NCBI GenBank assembly: GCA_018644745.1
Contig: JABGPX010000700.1
Span: forward strand, 1-10,737
Reading direction: 5' to 3'
DNA length: 10,737 nucleotides
Source of the DNA: Spirochaetales bacterium
GTDB taxonomy: Bacteria; Spirochaetota; Spirochaetia; ARS1246
The stretch's first letter is position 1. Each line of letters opens with the position of its first letter. The position numbers and the translations under genes are program-made. Below the pieces are notes generated by a model, which saw nothing but the letters and a program-made list of their open reading frames with translations, made no database searches and was not told the DNA's origin. Below are positions 7,539 to 10,737 of this stretch, in pieces.

Positions 7539-7937
7539 CTATGATTCCCTGTTTCGGTGAAATATTCTTTGGAAAAATGCGCGAAACCAATCGAGTATTC
7601 TTGTCATCCGCCGGGGCGTTCGGAGACGTTCGAGACGCTCGTAGGCATCGGCGAGTTCATCGGGTGTCAGGCTCTTTCTCTGAACATTTTCCTCTATTTC
7701 CAATTCCAGTTTATCGATTTCGCTTTCTTTTTCCAGAACAACGACTTCAATTGAGGTCCAGCCGAGACGCCGAGCGCTCTCTAAACGCCTGTGCCCGGCA
7801 ATGAGCTCCTTGCTGCTGTTGATAACGATTGGATTTAGAAGACCGAATTTTTTCATGCTTTCCATGAGCGCGCCAATGTCTCCGAGATTTCGTCGAATTC
7901 GAGTTTTGATAGAAATGTCATGAACGGACATACGCAT
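7539..7937 (-). CDS. Small ParB/Srx-fold protein without a DNA-binding domain
   Basis: Residues about 3-95 match the ParB N-terminal (Srx-like, CTP-binding) domain: the entry strand DISIKTRIRRN, LMESMKKFGLLNPIVI, then LIAGHRRLESARRLGW with GHRR (48-51) where ParB has GERR, and EIEENVQRKSLTPDE (80-94) matching the ENxQR motif. The protein then stops short at 132 residues. The helix-turn-helix and dimerisation domains of partition ParB are missing, and no ParA is in view. Residues 111-128 are rich in Arg and aromatic residues (I114, L115, W117, F118, F121, F122, I125, F126) and look like an amphipathic membrane-binding helix. The gene starts nine bases after the gcvH stop, and its ribosome site (AGGT) overlaps that stop. 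An ATG two codons later is possible. Exact role unknown; a standalone ParB-like regulator is the best reading. Confidence 0.82.
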   Translation of the reverse strand: MRMSVHDISIKTRIRRNLGDIGALMESMKKFGLLNPIVINSSKELIAGHRRLESARRLGWTSIEVVVLEKESEIDKLELEIEENVQRKSLTPDELADAYERLERLRTPRRMTRILDWFRAFFQRIFHRNRES

Positions 7938-7946
7938 GGCTTTTAC

Positions 7947-8315
7947 CTATGTTTTTATGAGTTTTCGATAATCGTCCTCAGAGAGGAGCTGTTCAAGATC
8001 GGATATCTCATTAAGTGCGATGGTGAACAGCCAACCATCGCCAAGAGGGTCTTTGTTTACGAGAGCGGGGCCGCCGGATTCCAAAAGTGCAGCGTTAATT
8101 TCCCGAATAGTGCAGGAAACCGGAGCATATATATCACTCGCTGCTTTTAGAGAATCGATTGAGCAGACAACATCGGAGCGTGCAAATTGGTCGCCTGGCT
8201 CCGGCAGTTCGATAAAGGTGAGTTCGCCGAGCTCTGCCTGAGCGAAATCAGAGAGCCCGACTCTGGCGGTATCTCCTTCGAGCTTTACCCACATGTGTTC
8301 TTCGGAATAGCGCAT
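7947..8315 (-). CDS. gcvH: Glycine cleavage system H protein
   Basis: The lipoylated H protein shuttles the aminomethyl group between the P, T and L proteins of glycine cleavage in the cytoplasm. The sequence has the family opening (RYSEEHMWVKLEGDTARVG), an ELGELTFIELPEPGD core and the lipoylation site SLKAASDIYAPVS, with the acceptor lysine at residue 57 from the start chosen here. LVNKDPLGDGWLFTI closes the fold. I chose the ATG at 8315 because GAGGAA (8319-8324) sits just before it; that gives 122 residues, normal for the family. An ATG at 8330 or TTG at 8336 would add five or seven residues, the latter overlapping the upstream stop. The residue three before the acceptor lysine is Asp, where Glu is usual. 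No P or T gene is in view; it follows a penicillin-binding protein gene. Confidence 0.93.
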   Translation of the reverse strand: MRYSEEHMWVKLEGDTARVGLSDFAQAELGELTFIELPEPGDQFARSDVVCSIDSLKAASDIYAPVSCTIREINAALLESGGPALVNKDPLGDGWLFTIALNEISDLEQLLSEDDYRKLIKT

Positions 8316-8318
8316 TTG

Positions 8319-8324
8319 TTCCTC
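8319..8324 (-). promoter_or_regulatory. gcvH: Ribosome binding site deciding the gcvH start
   Basis: GAGGAA on the minus strand, with five bases between GAGG and the ATG at 8315. The more upstream starts at 8330 and 8336 lack a comparable site. Confidence 0.5.
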
Positions 8325-8332
8325 ACTCATCG

Positions 8333-10737
8333 TCAATCCAGCAGCGGATTGCCGCCGCTTGTGCTTGTGGTAGTATTGCCCGTAGAGGGTACACTAAACT
8401 CACCAGGTAAATCGAAGCTCGGTGCCGGAAGGCTGCTGTCGAATCCCAGGGATAAATCTTCGCCAAGGATCCGCTCCTGAAGCCTGGTGATGAGCAGATC
8501 GTCTCGAACCTTCTTGTCAATGTGGTAGCTGCAGAACTCCTCGGGCTGGGTTCCTGAAAGAAATATTTCATCGATAGAACCCTCATCGCATGCATCGGTA
8601 AGCAGCATGCCGGAAACACGGCACACTCTCCGCTCAATAAGACCCGTTTCAGGTTTAACAAACTCTTTTATAGGAAGGTCTGCGTGGATACTTTTCATGT
8701 ATCCCGCCCAAATAGGACCTGCGGCGGTGGCACCTGTCTGATTTCTTCCGAGTGACTCTCCCGGCAAGTCAAATCCGAACCAAACTGCGTTGGTATAATA
8801 CGGTGAAAAGCCGACAGTCCATGCGTTGGACCAGTTATCGGTAGTTCCGGTTTTGCCTGCCATCGGCATGCCGTCGAAACCACCGACATTGCGGCGGCGA
8901 TTCGCCAGTGTGCCGTATTCCACCGTGGATTGGAGGATGCTGACCATTATGTAAGCTTCCTGCGGGCTGAGAATCTGTATTTCTTCCTCGCTTTTTCGCT
9001 GCCGCTCCCTAATCTGGTTTTCCTCGTGTTTGAGTATGATTCTACCTTGTCGATCTTCAATATACACTATGGCTATCGGTTCGATTTCTTTGCCCTGACT
9101 GGGAAAGGTCGAGAAGGCTCTGGCCATATTGATAGGAGCGACACTGACCACGCCAAGGGCGAAAGAATATTTGCGCGGGAAAAGCTGTTCGTCGTTTCGT
9201 TGATCGTACATACCGAGCAGCCGCGCAACCCGGTTGATTGCCAGGTCGAATCCGATTGCATCGAGGACTTTTGTCGAAGGAACATTCATTGATGTTGCCA
9301 GGGCGAAGCGTGCCCGAACCGGCCCGTCCCAGGTTCCAAGGTAATTTTGCGGTTCATACTTCACGCCGTCGGCATTGAAGAAAACGACGGGAGAGTCCAT
9401 GAGCATGGTGGCCGGAGTGATTATTCGTTCTGAGATTCCCGCCGAGTAATAAAGCGGTTTGATTGATGAACCGGGCTGAACGGTGGCATCTACCGCCCGG
9501 TTATATTTTTTAGTTTTAAACTCGGATCCGCCAATCATCGCGATGATATGACCGGTATCGTTCTCAAGAGTAAGGAGCGCTCCCTCGACAGTTGTTTTTT
9601 GACTATTGGATACGCTTTTTTCGTTTGCGAGAGCCGCGAGTTCATTTGCCTGTTTCGCGTCGAACTGGAGTGAGAGTGCGTTGAGAAGAGGGCTTATATT
9701 GTCATTGAAGTAGTTAATCGCGTCCCTGCGCTGACGTGCCATTGCGATATTCAGCTCCTCGATGTCGAACAGAAGTCCGAGGGCGTCTACCAAAGGCAGG
9801 AACAACGAGTCCGCTTCCTCCAAACGTTCATTTGTTTCGGCCTGATATTTCTGATTTATCGTCTGGAGACCTTCAGACATGTACTGCCGGGCGATTTCCT
9901 GGGTTTCCAGATCGAGAGTGGTGTGAATGATAAAACCTTCTCTGTTAATATCAACGAGGTCTCCATACAGAAGATCTTCGAGCTGGAGTCGTACATATTC
10001 CGAGAAATAAGGTGCTTTGCTTTCATTCTCGAAATACGCGGTAGAGGTGCTCGATCTCGTTACGTCATAACTAATCCAGAAAGATTCAAATGCATTGTCG
10101 GCATCCTCTGAAGTCACATAATTCTGCTTCACCATCTGGTCCAGAACGATTCGCTGTCTGCCTTTAGCCGCGTTTGGATGGTCTAACATTGAGTAGCGCG
10201 CGGGACTTCTGATCTGTACGATCAAAATCGCCGATTCCGCCATGTTAAGCTCGGTAGAGGGGTGGCCGAAATAGAATTGAGACGCCGCTTCTACCCCGTG
10301 AGTATTATGACCCAGATAAATAGTGTTGAGGTACAGCTCGAGTATCTGGTATTTCGTAAGCTTGCGTTCTAATTGATAGGCGTACCAGAGTTCTACTAAC
10401 TTTCTTTTTATAGTTATAATTGACCGGTCCGCGTATAATTCACCTGCCACCTGTTGCGTAATTGAGGAAGCACCGGAGAAATAGGTTCCCCGGATGTTGT
10501 TCCACAATGCCCGAATAAACCCGCCGAGATCGAAGCCGTTATGCTGGAAGAAATTCTTATCTTCTGCAGCCACAAGGGCATAAATAAGATGCCGAGGGAG
10601 ATCATTGATAGAAACTATGTTACGTTTTTCTTCTGAAAAGTACTCGGTAATCAGTTTGCCGTTTCTATCGAGTATTTGAGAGGGCAGGGCAAGCTCCGCT
10701 TTGCCGATTTCACCGACTATTTCCAGATTCCTTGTCG
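8333..10737 (-). CDS. Class A penicillin-binding protein, glycosyltransferase/transpeptidase (5' end off the window)
   Basis: This PBP1A-type enzyme polymerises and cross-links peptidoglycan at the outer face of the inner membrane. The frame is open from the right edge to the TGA at 8333-8335, giving 800 visible residues. The GTG at 10573 is an internal Val, because conserved sequence (LPSQILDRNGKLI, INDLPRHLIYALVAAED) continues upstream. The N-terminal membrane helix lies outside the window. Glycosyltransferase motifs are AAEDKNFFQHNGFD (catalytic Glu codon 10562-10564), GASSITQQ and RKLTKYQILELYLNTIYLG. Transpeptidase motifs are SSIK (9458-9469), SMN (9284-9292) and KTGTT (8840-8854), all intact. 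Between the domains is an extra helical, charged segment (about 9600-9880). The C-terminus ends in a Thr/Ser/Gly-rich tail. It lies just upstream of gcvH, so it probably heads this operon. Subfamily 1A is likely but unproven. Confidence 0.95.
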   Translation of the reverse strand, partial: TRNLEIVGEIGKAELALPSQILDRNGKLITEYFSEEKRNIVSINDLPRHLIYALVAAEDKNFFQHNGFDLGGFIRALWNNIRGTYFSGASSITQQVAGELYADRSIITIKRKLVELWYAYQLERKLTKYQILELYLNTIYLGHNTHGVEAASQFYFGHPSTELNMAESAILIVQIRSPARYSMLDHPNAAKGRQRIVLDQMVKQNYVTSEDADNAFESFWISYDVTRSSTSTAYFENESKAPYFSEYVRLQLEDLLYGDLVDINREGFIIHTTLDLETQEIARQYMSEGLQTINQKYQAETNERLEEADSLFLPLVDALGLLFDIEELNIAMARQRRDAINYFNDNISPLLNALSLQFDAKQANELAALANEKSVSNSQKTTVEGALLTLENDTGHIIAMIGGSEFKTKKYNRAVDATVQPGSSIKPLYYSAGISERIITPATMLMDSPVVFFNADGVKYEPQNYLGTWDGPVRARFALATSMNVPSTKVLDAIGFDLAINRVARLLGMYDQRNDEQLFPRKYSFALGVVSVAPINMARAFSTFPSQGKEIEPIAIVYIEDRQGRIILKHEENQIRERQRKSEEEIQILSPQEAYIMVSILQSTVEYGTLANRRRNVGGFDGMPMAGKTGTTDNWSNAWTVGFSPYYTNAVWFGFDLPGESLGRNQTGATAAGPIWAGYMKSIHADLPIKEFVKPETGLIERRVCRVSGMLLTDACDEGSIDEIFLSGTQPEEFCSYHIDKKVRDDLLITRLQERILGEDLSLGFDSSLPAPSFDLPGEFSVPSTGNTTTSTSGGNPLLD

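Noticed and set aside
7539..7937. A plasmid or chromosome partition ParB.
   Set aside because: No helix-turn-helix or dimer domain, no parA beside it and no parS-like inverted repeat noticed.
7541..8241. Plus-strand open frames opposite the ParB-like gene and gcvH.
   Set aside because: Shadows of two recognisable minus-strand genes; the products are low-complexity and unlike known proteins.
10571..10573. GTG as start codon of the penicillin-binding protein.
   Set aside because: The reading frame continues upstream with conserved class A PBP sequence to the window edge, so this GTG is an internal valine.

Overview
The window is about 10.7 kb of gene-dense chromosomal DNA from a spirochaete. 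The strongest taxonomic sign is a full-length P83/100-family protein (4343-5926), whose N-terminal half follows the Borrelia p83/100 antigen closely. Supporting signs are a single-chain PyrB-PyrI aspartate carbamoyltransferase (known from Treponema denticola and Thermotoga maritima), Shine-Dalgarno-led genes and a PQQ-propeller lipoprotein. No insertion sequence, phage gene, CRISPR array, rRNA or tRNA is visible. No stretch longer than about 80 bases lacks a gene.

Layout. (1) 1-2435, minus strand: coaBC, then a gene overlapping its 3' end by 17 bases, which starts at a GTG and runs off the left edge. That gene encodes an uncharacterised membrane protein with two winged-helix-like modules. (2) 2436-2515: an 80-base divergent control region. 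(3) 2516-7528, plus strand: a PQQ-propeller plus HEAT-repeat lipoprotein, the P83/100 protein and a fused pyrBI, with gaps of 78 and 18 bases, possibly one operon. (4) 7539-10737, minus strand and convergent with pyrBI: a class A penicillin-binding protein (5' end beyond the right edge), gcvH and a small ParB-like protein, closely packed in that order of transcription.

How the genes may work together. coaBC makes 4'-phosphopantetheine for coenzyme A. pyrBI commits carbamoyl phosphate to pyrimidines. gcvH carries the lipoyl arm of glycine cleavage. The penicillin-binding protein builds peptidoglycan. The propeller/HEAT lipoprotein and P83/100 are both exported and adjacent, so they may share a role in the periplasm or outer membrane. 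The ParB-like protein has a CTPase-type fold but no DNA-binding domain, and ends in a probable amphipathic helix. Its place behind a peptidoglycan synthase suggests a membrane or cell-cycle role (inference).

Most of the window is core metabolism and envelope biology. I see no clear defence or mobile system. The best leads are the two-module membrane protein, the ParB-like protein with a membrane-binding tail, the propeller/HEAT plus P83/100 pair, the archaeal-like CoaBC and the fused ATCase preceded by a run of eight G.
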